Shown one piece after another: positions 1 to 8,121 of a stretch of DNA of 64,000 nt; positions within the stretch are counted from its first letter, which is position 1; every line of letters begins with the position of its first letter. Source of the stretch: Aquimarina amphilecti (lineage in GTDB: Bacteria > Bacteroidota > Bacteroidia > Flavobacteriales > Flavobacteriaceae). The stretch covers positions 310,001 through 374,000 of the forward strand of contig NZ_FOAB01000004.1 in the NCBI RefSeq assembly GCF_900109375.1. The letters are read 5' to 3'. A program made the position numbers and the translations under genes. The notes under the pieces are model-generated. The model worked only from the letters and a program-made list of their open reading frames with translations, was not told where the DNA came from and made no database searches.

Positions 1-229
1 GAGCCTCAACCACTTCCCAGAAATACTCATATGCATCAGAATCTTTTCCAAGTTTATTTTCTGCTTCAATATAAATACGTCTGAAAGTTTGATCTTTCAT
101 AAATATGATCTCTAATTTGGTTTTTAATGAGTCTAACTGCTGTTTAGAAGGTGTTTGATACTCTGAGTTTGTTTGTGAGAATAAAGAGATAGTAACAAAA
201 AGGCTTAAAATTAGGTTTAGATATTTCAT
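1..229 (-). CDS. DUF6624-like secreted protein, 3' part cut by window edge
   Basis: The frame is open from an ATG at 229 to the window edge and encodes about 76 residues. It starts with a lysine and a hydrophobic stretch ending in LFSQ, a probable signal peptide. The residues after it (KDQTFRR, then a helix with GKDSDAYEYFWEVVEA) resemble the N-terminal part of DUF6624 proteins (a DQ-x-x-R motif, then a kyG-dS-w pattern). The conserved HadNd and YGTQ motifs of that family would lie outside the window. Function is unknown. A second DUF6624 protein lies at 10852-11523. The family call is moderate because only the start is visible. Confidence 0.6.
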   Translation of the reverse strand, partial: MKYLNLILSLFVTISLFSQTNSEYQTPSKQQLDSLKTKLEIIFMKDQTFRRIYIEAENKLGKDSDAYEYFWEVVEA

Positions 230-625
230 CTTTCATAAATTAAATGAATTCAAATATAGAACTAATTATTTAGTTTGAACTATTTTTTTAGTTCAAAACT
301 TATGTTGCTTGAGAATATATCAATAAATTCATTTTAATTATTGACTAAGTATACGCTGCTAATCTGTTTTTTGTAAAGTTATAAGGTACTTGTTTTGGGT
401 AGTGATATCTTTTTGCGTTGGTAAATCTTAAGAATAATAAAATAATATACCTATAAATAGGGGAGACTGAGATTTAGAACAACACGTAAATACTTGCAAT
501 TAGATGTTAGATGTTAATCAGTATCTTAAAAATGGATGTTTAAAAAGCTGAGGCAACCATTTGGATAAAATTTACGTCTTATTTAATAAAGGTACTTTAA
601 TAAGAATGATAAAACGTAAATAGAT
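230..625. other. 396-bp intergenic region with one hairpin (272-300)
   Basis: No coding frame is convincing here. The clearest structure is an inverted repeat at 272-300: AGTTTGAACTA, a T-rich loop, then TAGTTCAAAACT, which pair except for one bulged base. It lies about 45 bp upstream of the minus-strand gene starting at 229, so it could be an operator or a leader hairpin. No good Bacteroidota promoter was found for the plus-strand gene at 626. Confidence 0.35.
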
Positions 626-1036
626 ATGTTAGAAGATAAAAAAATAGACATTAAAATTAAACTCGCTGCTTTATGGGCTTCAGTAACTTTTTGCTACTTG
701 TATGGAGATTATTTTGAACTATATACTCCTGGTAAAATAGATAGTTTAATTACGGGTAAAAATGTTCTAGATAGCCCCAATAAATTATTAATAGCTTCTA
801 TAATATTGGCAGTTCCTTCGGTTATGGTAGCTGGTTCAATCATCTTGAACGCAAAAATAAATCGAATACTAAATATTTTCTTCGGGATACTGTTTTCATT
901 AATGATGATAGTAATAGGACTGGGTTCTTTAACTGAATGGTCTAGTTTTTATGTTTTTCTTGCGTTTTTAGAAAGTATAATTACCATCCTGATTGTTTGG
1001 TATGCATGGAAATGGCCACGTGAGCAACAAGTGTAG
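626..1036 (+). CDS. DUF6326 family small membrane protein
   Basis: This 136-residue protein has about four hydrophobic segments (roughly residues 12-30, 54-73, 80-99 and 108-127) and a short charged C-terminus. The start MLEDKKIDIKIKLAALW, the motif CYLYGDYFELYTPG and the end VWYAWKWPR match my memory of DUF6326 inner-membrane proteins common in Bacteroidota. The length fits the family. The biochemical role is unknown. It is the only plus-strand gene in the first 21 kb, and it converges with the sulfurtransferase gene, whose stop lies 8 bp away. Confidence 0.75.
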   Translation: MLEDKKIDIKIKLAALWASVTFCYLYGDYFELYTPGKIDSLITGKNVLDSPNKLLIASIILAVPSVMVAGSIILNAKINRILNIFFGILFSLMMIVIGLGSLTEWSSFYVFLAFLESIITILIVWYAWKWPREQQV

Positions 1037-1043
1037 TATATTC

Positions 1044-1919
1044 TTAAAAAGATTGTACTATAGGTCTATCAGGATCTTGTTTCCATACATTAAATGATCC
1101 ATCAAATAAACTAGATTCAACTCCTATTTGCGCCAACGCCAACATTGCTACGGTACCCGAATAACCAGCTCCGCAAGAACAAATTATTTTCTCAGTTTGC
1201 CAGTTTGGAACCGTCTTATTTAATAGTGTTTTAATTTCTTCTGGTCGAATAAAAAGTCCTGTGTTTTTGTCTATAAATGAATCATACGAGGCACTAATAG
1301 CTCCAGGAATATGACCTGTACGCGGATCTTCTGGTTTTCCGTTATATCCGTTAATACCACGTCCATCCAAAACACAAGAATACTCTTTGTCAACTATAAA
1401 ATCTTCTAGAGACCTCCTTAAGTGTTCTTGAGCTATTGGTTCAAATGTACCTTTTAGTGTATTTGGTATTTCTTGTGAAACTGGTAGGTTTTTAATTTTC
1501 CAATTTTTAAAACCTCCATTTAAAACACGAACATTATCGAAACCCCAATAACGCATAGCCCACCAAATTCTACCGGCAAACATGTGATTGTAGTTATCAT
1601 AAAGGATTACTGTGTCTCTTTTATTAATTCCTAGGTCTATAAAAGATTGTTTAGCCTCTGTAAAAGAGGATATTTGTGCTAGACTAGGTACAATGTCCGT
1701 TTCTATAAACTCTTTTCTCCAGTCGAGAAAACTTGCTGTAGGAATATGTTCAACTTTATATTCATCAAATAAAGGCTTAGGGTTTGTTCCCCAAATTCCT
1801 CTTACATCAAAAACTTTGATGTTATCTTGCCCCAAAATTGTACTCAATTCTTTTGCTGAAATCAGTGGTGGGAATAATTCATCACTACTAGTTTTATTTA
1901 CACGATGTTTTTTTTCCAT
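1044..1919 (-). CDS. Thiosulfate/3-mercaptopyruvate sulfurtransferase (two-domain rhodanese)
   Basis: This 291-residue cytosolic enzyme has two rhodanese domains (about 18-145 and 168-288). The first carries family marks such as FDVRG and HIPTASFLDW but no catalytic cysteine (YDNYN at that place). The second carries LDGRG, GHIPGA and the active loop CSCGAGYSG, with Cys249 in the catalytic position. SseA-type enzymes move sulfane sulfur from thiosulfate or 3-mercaptopyruvate to cyanide or thiol acceptors. The loop differs from CGSGVT, so the substrate cannot be read from sequence. It stands alone on the minus strand. Confidence 0.85.
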   Translation of the reverse strand: MEKKHRVNKTSSDELFPPLISAKELSTILGQDNIKVFDVRGIWGTNPKPLFDEYKVEHIPTASFLDWRKEFIETDIVPSLAQISSFTEAKQSFIDLGINKRDTVILYDNYNHMFAGRIWWAMRYWGFDNVRVLNGGFKNWKIKNLPVSQEIPNTLKGTFEPIAQEHLRRSLEDFIVDKEYSCVLDGRGINGYNGKPEDPRTGHIPGAISASYDSFIDKNTGLFIRPEEIKTLLNKTVPNWQTEKIICSCGAGYSGTVAMLALAQIGVESSLFDGSFNVWKQDPDRPIVQSF

Positions 1920-1982
1920 TAAAAGTAGTATTATATAATAATAATCTTGAGGTTTTCAATGAACGGATTAAAGCTACATTAA

Positions 1983-2894
1983 TTATATCCATTCTGCCTT
2001 GATTCCCATATTGTTTAGTTCTTCTAATACAGGTTCTTTAGCATAACATAGCACTGCTTTTTTTAAGTTAGGGAACTGTTTTGCATCTATTGCTGTTTCG
2101 ATATCCCAATATTCTTCCCAACCTTCACCAAACCTTAGTAATTGTAGATAAATGTCATTTCCACCATCTTGATATATCTCCGTTATTTTAGATGCCATAG
2201 TTTTTGGAATCGGTAAGTCTTTAAAATATTGAGTGACTTCAGTTATTGGTTCGTAACCTTCTTCTTCTATGTCAATTTCTCTTTTATCATACCAATTGAC
2301 AAAATCGTAAAGATCAAATTTGGGAGTTAGTAATTCTTTAGTATACATTAACTCTTGAATAATCGATAATTTGAAACCAAAATCGCTAAATTCAATCTGT
2401 TTTTCTTGTAATGGTTTTATGATATACGAGTCTTTTGTGAGTACAGGTTTTACATATTCTTTATCAAATATTTGATTGTATGAAATACTGATTAAACAAG
2501 GATTTTTTTTGCCAGTATATGTGAAACTTTTCACCTCATATTTCCGCATTTCAATTTTTTTGAAATTCCTTTTATTAATCTCTACACCGTCCACAATAAT
2601 TTTACCTTTAAAAAAAGGTTTTTGTTCTGATTTGGAACTAGTCTCCATAGGATTATAACCGGTATGTAGAGAAATATGATTGGTTCTCCCGTTTTTATGT
2701 GGATTTGTACTAATGCCAAAGTCCTTCCAGTAGATTTCATTTCCTTTCATTACATATTCGACATTAAAATAAGTAGCTAACGTCTTCCAATCGATTGGTA
2801 ATGTAACTATATGTTCATTGATCAATAATTGATCTTTTCGAATTTCAATGACTACATCTGGTTTTTTATTTTTTTTGCGAAATAGTTGGATCAT
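1983..2894 (-). CDS. Hypothetical protein with DUF6892-like C-terminal half
   Basis: This is a 303-residue soluble protein with no signal peptide. The N-terminal half (about 1-120) is beta-rich and ends in a segment about an invented-looking calyx fold that I do not recognise further. The C-terminal half (about 160-303) has FGFKLSIIQELMY, LLTPKFDLYDFVNWY and a final FPNLKKAVLC segment, which resemble DUF6892, found in polymorphic-toxin immunity-like and other accessory proteins. The family name is from memory and tentative. It is a single gene followed by the inverted-repeat element at 2969-3119 on its upstream side. Confidence 0.5.
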   Translation of the reverse strand: MIQLFRKKNKKPDVVIEIRKDQLLINEHIVTLPIDWKTLATYFNVEYVMKGNEIYWKDFGISTNPHKNGRTNHISLHTGYNPMETSSKSEQKPFFKGKIIVDGVEINKRNFKKIEMRKYEVKSFTYTGKKNPCLISISYNQIFDKEYVKPVLTKDSYIIKPLQEKQIEFSDFGFKLSIIQELMYTKELLTPKFDLYDFVNWYDKREIDIEEEGYEPITEVTQYFKDLPIPKTMASKITEIYQDGGNDIYLQLLRFGEGWEEYWDIETAIDAKQFPNLKKAVLCYAKEPVLEELNNMGIKAEWI

Positions 2895-2968
2895 ATTCCT
2901 GATGTAAATATAATTAATGCTGTGTAGCTAAAATTTATTGTCTCAGTTTAAATTCGATTTTTTTAATG

Positions 2969-3119
2969 AAGCATAAGACGGTGACATATATGTTACTTTA
3001 ACTCGGCACTAAGTTAACTATAAATATAATAGGTTATTTTTCATTAATGACCATTAGAAGTAAGTTAACTTAGTGGATTATTAAAGACTTAAGGACTTAT
3101 AATAAACCGTCTTATGTTC
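2969..3119. repeat. Nested inverted-repeat element, about 150 bp, MITE-like
   Basis: Outer arms CATAAGACGGT (2972-2982) and ACCGTCTTATG (3106-3116) are perfect 11-bp inverted repeats. Inside them, CACTAAGTTAACT (3007-3019) and AGTTAACTTAGTG (3063-3075) form a perfect 13-bp inverted repeat around a 43-bp centre. The segments between the arms pair only partly, so the whole is a degenerate palindrome. There is no coding frame and no clear target-site duplication. It could be a miniature inverted-repeat element, a remnant of one, or a large regulatory structure between the genes at 2894 and 3153. Confidence 0.55.
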
Positions 3120-3152
3120 TTATATATTGTCAATAATTAATTCTGTTATTTA

Positions 3153-4790
3153 TTAATTAATTATCGCTGGTAATATATATTCTTTCATTATTTTGTCTGC
3201 ATTAGGATGCGCGTTAGGATTGTTATATGCAGAAGAAGTTATAACTATTACATAAGGAATGTCTTTACATATAAAAATTTTGTTTCCGCCTCTACCACTA
3301 CAAAAAGAAACCTCATAGTCTTTTCCATTAACATTATATGTTTTATTCCAGAAAAGGTATCCATAATACCCATCTTTTATACCTGCAGCTGCTTGTGACA
3401 CTTGTTTTGATAAACTTTTCTCTACCCACTTTTTGGTTATAATTTGTTTACCATTCCATGTACCCTTGTTTTTGTATAGTTGTCCATATTTTGCAAAGTC
3501 AATGGCTCTTAGTTGTATTCCTCCCGCGGTATTACCAACTTTTTGAGGAGTATGTTGCCATTTATAATTAGTGATATTAAGTGGTTTAAAAAGTTTTTTA
3601 TCCGCATAAGAAACTAATCCATCAGGAACAGATTTATGAATAATATCACCTAAAATAACTACTCCTGCGGTAAAATAAGTGAAATCTGTTTCTATTTTTT
3701 TGCTTTTTTTCATCGGTAAATCTAATGAGAATTTAACCCAGTTATCTGTTGGATACATGTTTTCTTCATTTCCTGGACTACTATAATCGTTATCATCTCC
3801 AAGAAATCCTGAACTCATTGTTAGAAGAGATTTTAGGGTTACTGAATCTTTCTTTTTGCTATAATTTTTAAAGGATTTTAAATTGTAAAAATCTTTTAGA
3901 AAAACCTTCTCATTGTTTATGAAATCATCCTGTATAGCAATTCCTAACATTGTAGAAGCAAATGATTTTCCTACAGACCTAGAATCGTGTAGACTATTTC
4001 TATGTTCGCCATTAAAATATTCTTCTATTAGAAGTTTATTTTCTTTTATAACTATGATCCCATTAATGTTTTCAAATCTTTTTTCAGCGATTTTTCTATT
4101 TAACGCTTCTATTTTGCGATTATCGAAACTATCTTTCGATACTTCCCAACCACTATTTGATTGGATTTTTTGAACAGGTATTAGGTTTTCATCTACTTGG
4201 ATTTTAGCTACTTTGATGGAAATAGTCCCTTTAGCTAAAACAGCACCTACTTTTACTGTTTCTTGTTTTAAATAGGGTCTAACTTCGATTGTTAAGGAAT
4301 GATTGCCTTCTGTCAATATATCTTGTCCACCACTTAATTTCATGAACCTTAACCACATGAACCAACCCCAAAAATCAATCTGTTCAGGATAGAGTAAAGG
4401 AACCATATATTTAAGTTTGGTCGTTTTAGCATCTAGAGTTCCTGCACCTTTATTTAGATTTTCTACGTGAACTTTTTTACCATCGACTAAGAATGAAAAT
4501 TGAAAATTCCCATTGTTTAATAATTGATCTTGAGATAGGTTAGGAGCCAATAATTTGAGGCTCTCTATAAGAGGTTGTTCTAAAGTAAAGTGGATGTTCA
4601 GAAAAGCATCCTTGTTTAGAGTAAAACTATTGACATAGTTATTCGATGTAAGGTTACTTTTTTTGAAGTCAACTTTAGAAAAATGTAGGCTTTCACTTTC
4701 TCTTGTTTGAGAATTTTCTAGGGTCGAACTTTTACTAGTATTACAAGCTATTAGTAAGCAAATAATAAGTACTAAATAATTTGATTTCAT
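3153..4790 (-). CDS. Serine hydrolase lipoprotein (class C beta-lactamase fold) with extra N-terminal domain
   Basis: The 545-residue protein begins with a lipoprotein signal (LLIAC, lipidated Cys16). Residues about 40-200 form a beta-rich domain that I do not recognise. Residues about 225-545 are a beta-lactamase-related (Pfam Beta-lactamase, PBP4*-like) domain. The nucleophile motif SxxK is S272-V-G-K275. The second motif is Y372-F-T374, not the usual YxN. Near the C-terminus, FCSGRGGNK sits where the KTG/HxG motif is expected. Such enzymes act in the envelope as peptidases or esterases. An AraC regulator lies 93 bp upstream on the same strand and may control it. Confidence 0.85.
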   Translation of the reverse strand: MKSNYLVLIICLLIACNTSKSSTLENSQTRESESLHFSKVDFKKSNLTSNNYVNSFTLNKDAFLNIHFTLEQPLIESLKLLAPNLSQDQLLNNGNFQFSFLVDGKKVHVENLNKGAGTLDAKTTKLKYMVPLLYPEQIDFWGWFMWLRFMKLSGGQDILTEGNHSLTIEVRPYLKQETVKVGAVLAKGTISIKVAKIQVDENLIPVQKIQSNSGWEVSKDSFDNRKIEALNRKIAEKRFENINGIIVIKENKLLIEEYFNGEHRNSLHDSRSVGKSFASTMLGIAIQDDFINNEKVFLKDFYNLKSFKNYSKKKDSVTLKSLLTMSSGFLGDDNDYSSPGNEENMYPTDNWVKFSLDLPMKKSKKIETDFTYFTAGVVILGDIIHKSVPDGLVSYADKKLFKPLNITNYKWQHTPQKVGNTAGGIQLRAIDFAKYGQLYKNKGTWNGKQIITKKWVEKSLSKQVSQAAAGIKDGYYGYLFWNKTYNVNGKDYEVSFCSGRGGNKIFICKDIPYVIVITSSAYNNPNAHPNADKIMKEYILPAIIN

Positions 4791-4840
4791 TTTTGATTTT
4801 ATATTTGATTGATAATTGAATTATTCCACAAACATAGACT

Positions 4841-4880
4841 TATCGGGACTTCCAAAAGCTCCATATTATATATTGGGACT
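4841..4880. promoter_or_regulatory. Possible AraC direct-repeat operator
   Basis: TATCGGGACT (4841-4850) and TATTGGGACT (4871-4880) are direct repeats 30 bp apart, about three helix turns, in the short gap between an AraC regulator gene and the serine hydrolase gene. AraC proteins commonly bind direct repeats. That they are operator sites is inference. Confidence 0.3.
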
Positions 4881-4883
4881 CAT

Positions 4884-6023
4884 TTAAGAATGACCAGCAT
4901 TGTTTTTTATTGATTTCTTATACTGTAGTGGGGTAACTCCTTTGATATTTTTAAATACTCTATTAAAAGTTGTTTTTGAATTAAAGCCACATTCAAAAGA
5001 TAAACCTAATAACGTTATGTGATCATAGTCATCACTATTCATTTTTTTTATGATAGCGTTTACACGATATTCATTTATAAAATCGGAGAAATTTTTATCT
5101 AAACCATCATTGATCACTTTAGATAAAATATTGGGATGCATATCCAGATTTTCAGCTAAGGATTTTAATGTCAATTCTGAATTAAGGTAAAAACGATTGG
5201 TTATCATTTGCTCTTTTAACCAAGATGCTTTTTTTAAGATTTCTTCGGATGGCTTTTCTTTCTCATTATTATTATTCCTATTGGTTTCCAATAAAATTAC
5301 TTCTGGTCTTAAAAAAGCTTCAGCACTAATCCAAATAGTAACAATTGATAATAACACGTAAATTGGATAATAATCAGCTAGTCCTAACTGGAAATTAAAT
5401 AGTACATAATCTATAATAGTGTAAGGTGTCCATAAGAACCAAAGTATGGCAAATATGATAATTAATCGATATAGCCACCTTAAGCTATATGCATCATTAT
5501 TGCTGTAATTTTTGTTTAACCACGTGTGATACCTTTTAATTTTTTTTAGCGCATATATAGAGTAAGTTATAATAGATACAATAGCAAAAAATTGTATAAC
5601 AGGCATCAATTGAAGGTATGTATTAGTCTCTACACCAATAATATTATTAGCAAGTGCATCACGACTAATCATAAGGTGTACTGCAAGTTCTATTACTAAA
5701 GGTAAAAAATGAAGGATATCTTTTTTAGAAATATGATAACTAAAGTTCGTTGTTTTTTTTACATATAGATATAATAATGGCCCAAGAGCTAAAGAATAAT
5801 TCAGTGGTATTAAATAAAAATATGGTATGTAATTAGTTATTTGAAAATCTAAACTTAATATCCAAATATTCCATAAAACGATTATAAAGGTTAGTATTCC
5901 AAGTAATACATTGGCTTTTTTGTTTATGCGTCTTGTAAGAATTAATAATAGTCCAAATGTAGTTCCTATAAATACAGAAGCTATTATAATAAGATTAAAA
6001 AGATTTAAATTGAATTCACACAT
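4884..6023 (-). CDS. Membrane-anchored AraC family transcriptional regulator
   Basis: The 379-residue protein has seven hydrophobic segments in residues 8-235, a linker rich in Asn, Glu and Lys (about 240-255), and a C-terminal AraC HTH_18 domain (about 275-375). Within the HTH, LTLKSLAENLDMHPNILSKVIND is the first recognition unit and LGLSFECGFNSKTTFNRVFK the second, diagnostic one. The 7TM-plus-HTH layout is known in Bacteroidota and suggests a regulator that senses the membrane or periplasm. It lies 25 bp downstream of the MORN-repeat gene and 93 bp upstream of a serine hydrolase, so the three may be co-transcribed. Confidence 0.88.
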   Translation of the reverse strand: MCEFNLNLFNLIIIASVFIGTTFGLLLILTRRINKKANVLLGILTFIIVLWNIWILSLDFQITNYIPYFYLIPLNYSLALGPLLYLYVKKTTNFSYHISKKDILHFLPLVIELAVHLMISRDALANNIIGVETNTYLQLMPVIQFFAIVSIITYSIYALKKIKRYHTWLNKNYSNNDAYSLRWLYRLIIIFAILWFLWTPYTIIDYVLFNFQLGLADYYPIYVLLSIVTIWISAEAFLRPEVILLETNRNNNNEKEKPSEEILKKASWLKEQMITNRFYLNSELTLKSLAENLDMHPNILSKVINDGLDKNFSDFINEYRVNAIIKKMNSDDYDHITLLGLSFECGFNSKTTFNRVFKNIKGVTPLQYKKSIKNNAGHS

Positions 6024-6048
6024 TAATTTGTATTCGGTATATGTAATA

Positions 6049-6819
6049 TTAATTATTGTAAGAAACAGTTTCCACTAAATCTCCTTGTTTGTCATAGGTC
6101 TTCCACGTTCCAACTTTTTTAAAATTTTGTTTAGCGCCTATTTTATAAATCTTACTATTTTTAAAGTATTCAACGTACTTTCCGTGGTCCACACCATTTT
6201 TAAATTCTCTCTCGCATCGTAGTGTTCCATTATCGTAGTAATATTTCCAGACTCCATTTTCTTTACCATTTTGTTTTTCTCCAACCTTACTTATATTTCC
6301 ATTTTTGAAATATTCAACTTGTTTCCCATTTTGTGAACCGTTCGAATAATTTTCAATATTTATAAGTTCACCGCTATCATAATAGTTTTTCCATTCTCCA
6401 GTCGCTCTTCCTTTATTATCAAAATGTCTTAGATATTTTAGCTTCTTATTTTTCTTAAAATAACTTTTCCATTCCCCAATTTTTATACCTTCTTTATAAG
6501 ATCCTTCCATATATAAAACCTGCGAATAATCAATTTTTTGATATCCATCTAGTAGATCGTTTTTGTAATTTCTTATAGACTCTTGTTCTCCATTTTCATA
6601 GTATGAAATCCACTCTCCGGTTTTTTCTTTATTAATAAGTTGTCCTTCGGATTTAAGGTTCCCTGAGGCATAATAGTTTTTGAATTTTTCAATTTTTATA
6701 GTGTCAGTGACCGAAATTTTAACATTTTCATTAGTGTTTTTTTTATTATTGAGAGTGCACTGAGTAAGAGAAAACGTAGTTATAAGAGCTAGGGAAACTA
6801 GCTTAATTCGGGCATTCAT
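6049..6819 (-). CDS. MORN-repeat / YwqK-like lipoprotein
   Basis: The 256-residue protein starts with a lipoprotein-type leader (FSLTQC, Cys22). Residues 45-250 are about eight repeats of the form YY-x-(S/N)G-x-L followed by (N/K)G-x-x-x-G-x-W, the MORN_2 variant seen in proteins annotated as toxin-antitoxin YwqK family antitoxin. That name should not be read as evidence of a toxin, since no partner gene is adjacent. In Bacteroidota these lipoproteins are abundant and their role is unclear. The gene is followed after 25 bp by the AraC regulator. Confidence 0.8.
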   Translation of the reverse strand: MNARIKLVSLALITTFSLTQCTLNNKKNTNENVKISVTDTIKIEKFKNYYASGNLKSEGQLINKEKTGEWISYYENGEQESIRNYKNDLLDGYQKIDYSQVLYMEGSYKEGIKIGEWKSYFKKNKKLKYLRHFDNKGRATGEWKNYYDSGELINIENYSNGSQNGKQVEYFKNGNISKVGEKQNGKENGVWKYYYDNGTLRCEREFKNGVDHGKYVEYFKNSKIYKIGAKQNFKKVGTWKTYDKQGDLVETVSYNN

Positions 6820-7039
6820 ATTATATCTTTTCAGGAAAATTACGTTTATTATTTTAATTATGATAAATCCTTACAGGATATGTTTTTTTTAAGGTTTAGA
6901 TAATATGTAAACTATTCTAATACCTTTTTTATCCTAATCTCGATGGATTAATTTTTAACCTTGCAAACACAAAGGATTAGTAAACTTCTAAATATTTTAA
7001 AAAAAGTAATCAATTATTAATAATGATTTACTGTTCTTT

Positions 7040-7600
7040 TTAGTTTAGAGGAAACGTAATTCCAAGGCTTAGTGCTCCAACATATTGTTGGACAGTTGGC
7101 TGAAAATAATAAGCAAACCCGAGATCAATATTATGATTTTTTCCTAATTCTAATCCAAAAGAAAACGGGATGTGATAAATAATACCGCTTTTATCAATGT
7201 TATCAAATGCTGTTATTGTTTCAAATTTTCCAATCGAAGTTCCTATTCCAATCTCAGCATAGGGAGCTACCCAAGGAATTGGTGCTCTTAATCTTGCTTT
7301 TCCTCCAAGTAAGAAGGCTTTTGTTTCAGCTTTTTCATCAGTTGGATTATCATTTAAATCTTTTCCATCTGAGTTCGTCGAAATAAAACCTGCATAAGGT
7401 TTGAGCTCAACCCAAGAAGTAATTTTTAATACAAATTCTCCTTGTATAAAAAAACCATTATTAACGACTTGATCAACACTGTTATAGGGTGCACTCAGTC
7501 CGTAACCAATTTGGGCATTGATAGATTTTTGTTTTATAAACTGCGCTTGAGTTAAGCCAGAAGTTAGAACGATGGTCAATAATATGATTGTTTTTTTCAT
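7040..7600 (-). CDS. Small outer-membrane beta-barrel protein
   Basis: The 186-residue protein has a signal peptide (MKKTIILLTIVLTSGLTQAQ). Alternating polar and hydrophobic strands follow, such as FIQGEFVLKI, ELKPYAGFIS, APYAEIGIGTSIG, FSFGLELG and HNIDLGFAYYF, and the last strand ends in an aromatic-rich LSLGITFPLN. This is the layout of small eight-stranded porin-like (OMP_b-brl) proteins. No enzyme motif is visible. It is a single gene flanked by about 220 bp and 110 bp of non-coding DNA. Confidence 0.75.
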   Translation of the reverse strand: MKKTIILLTIVLTSGLTQAQFIKQKSINAQIGYGLSAPYNSVDQVVNNGFFIQGEFVLKITSWVELKPYAGFISTNSDGKDLNDNPTDEKAETKAFLLGGKARLRAPIPWVAPYAEIGIGTSIGKFETITAFDNIDKSGIIYHIPFSFGLELGKNHNIDLGFAYYFQPTVQQYVGALSLGITFPLN

Positions 7601-7713
7601 GGGATATTACAAGGTTTACTATAAGTATCTTTATAGAGGAAAATGTTACCTTGTTTTTGTGTATTTATAATAAAAAATCAGATTTATTATAAGTAGATCA
7701 TATTTTGATATTT

Positions 7714-8049
7714 TTAGATTTCTTCTAAAGTTGATTTCCCTTTAGATTTATCCCCAGATGTCCATTCCCAAGTTTCGTGAAGACGGATTTTTCCATTTGC
7801 TAATATTTCAGGTTTAGAAAAACAGATTCCAGTCATTAGTTCTCCTTTATTGTTTATTTGATGATAACGCATTTCAATATTTCCATTTTCATCAACTAAG
7901 CCTATTAGATGTCCTTTTCGAATTTGACCTCCACTATATTCTGAGGTCAGAACTTTACCTTTCTGTTTGTATTCGAAAATAGTCTCTTTTGTTGTTTCTG
8001 CATTTTTAGAGTTTTGTATAGGACGAAATGATTTATTATTGTAATTCAT
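7714..8049 (-). CDS. Small conserved protein of the family mislabelled n-acetylglutamate synthase
   Basis: The 111-residue cytosolic protein is made of beta hairpins with the conserved phrases EYSGGQIRKGHLIGLVDENG, MRYHQIN and LHETWEWTSGDKSKGKS. Databases often name this family n-acetylglutamate synthase, but no acetyltransferase or amino-acid-kinase domain is present and the length is far too short, so the name should not be trusted. The repeated Gly-Asp turns suggest a compact beta barrel. The true function is unknown. It stands alone between a porin-like gene and a hydrolase gene. Confidence 0.75.
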   Translation of the reverse strand: MNYNNKSFRPIQNSKNAETTKETIFEYKQKGKVLTSEYSGGQIRKGHLIGLVDENGNIEMRYHQINNKGELMTGICFSKPEILANGKIRLHETWEWTSGDKSKGKSTLEEI

Positions 8050-8121
8050 TTTTTTAAGTTACTTTTTATATTAATCGTTTGTCGCACTATTTTTACTTAA
8101 GAATAGTTTCGTTTGGATTTA

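Noticed and set aside
6049-6819. Toxin-antitoxin locus suggested by the YwqK family name
   Set aside because: There is no toxin-like neighbour, and the protein is a lipoprotein with MORN repeats.
7714-8049. N-acetylglutamate synthase function
   Set aside because: The protein is 111 residues long and has no acetyltransferase or kinase fold, so the database name is probably a carried-over error.
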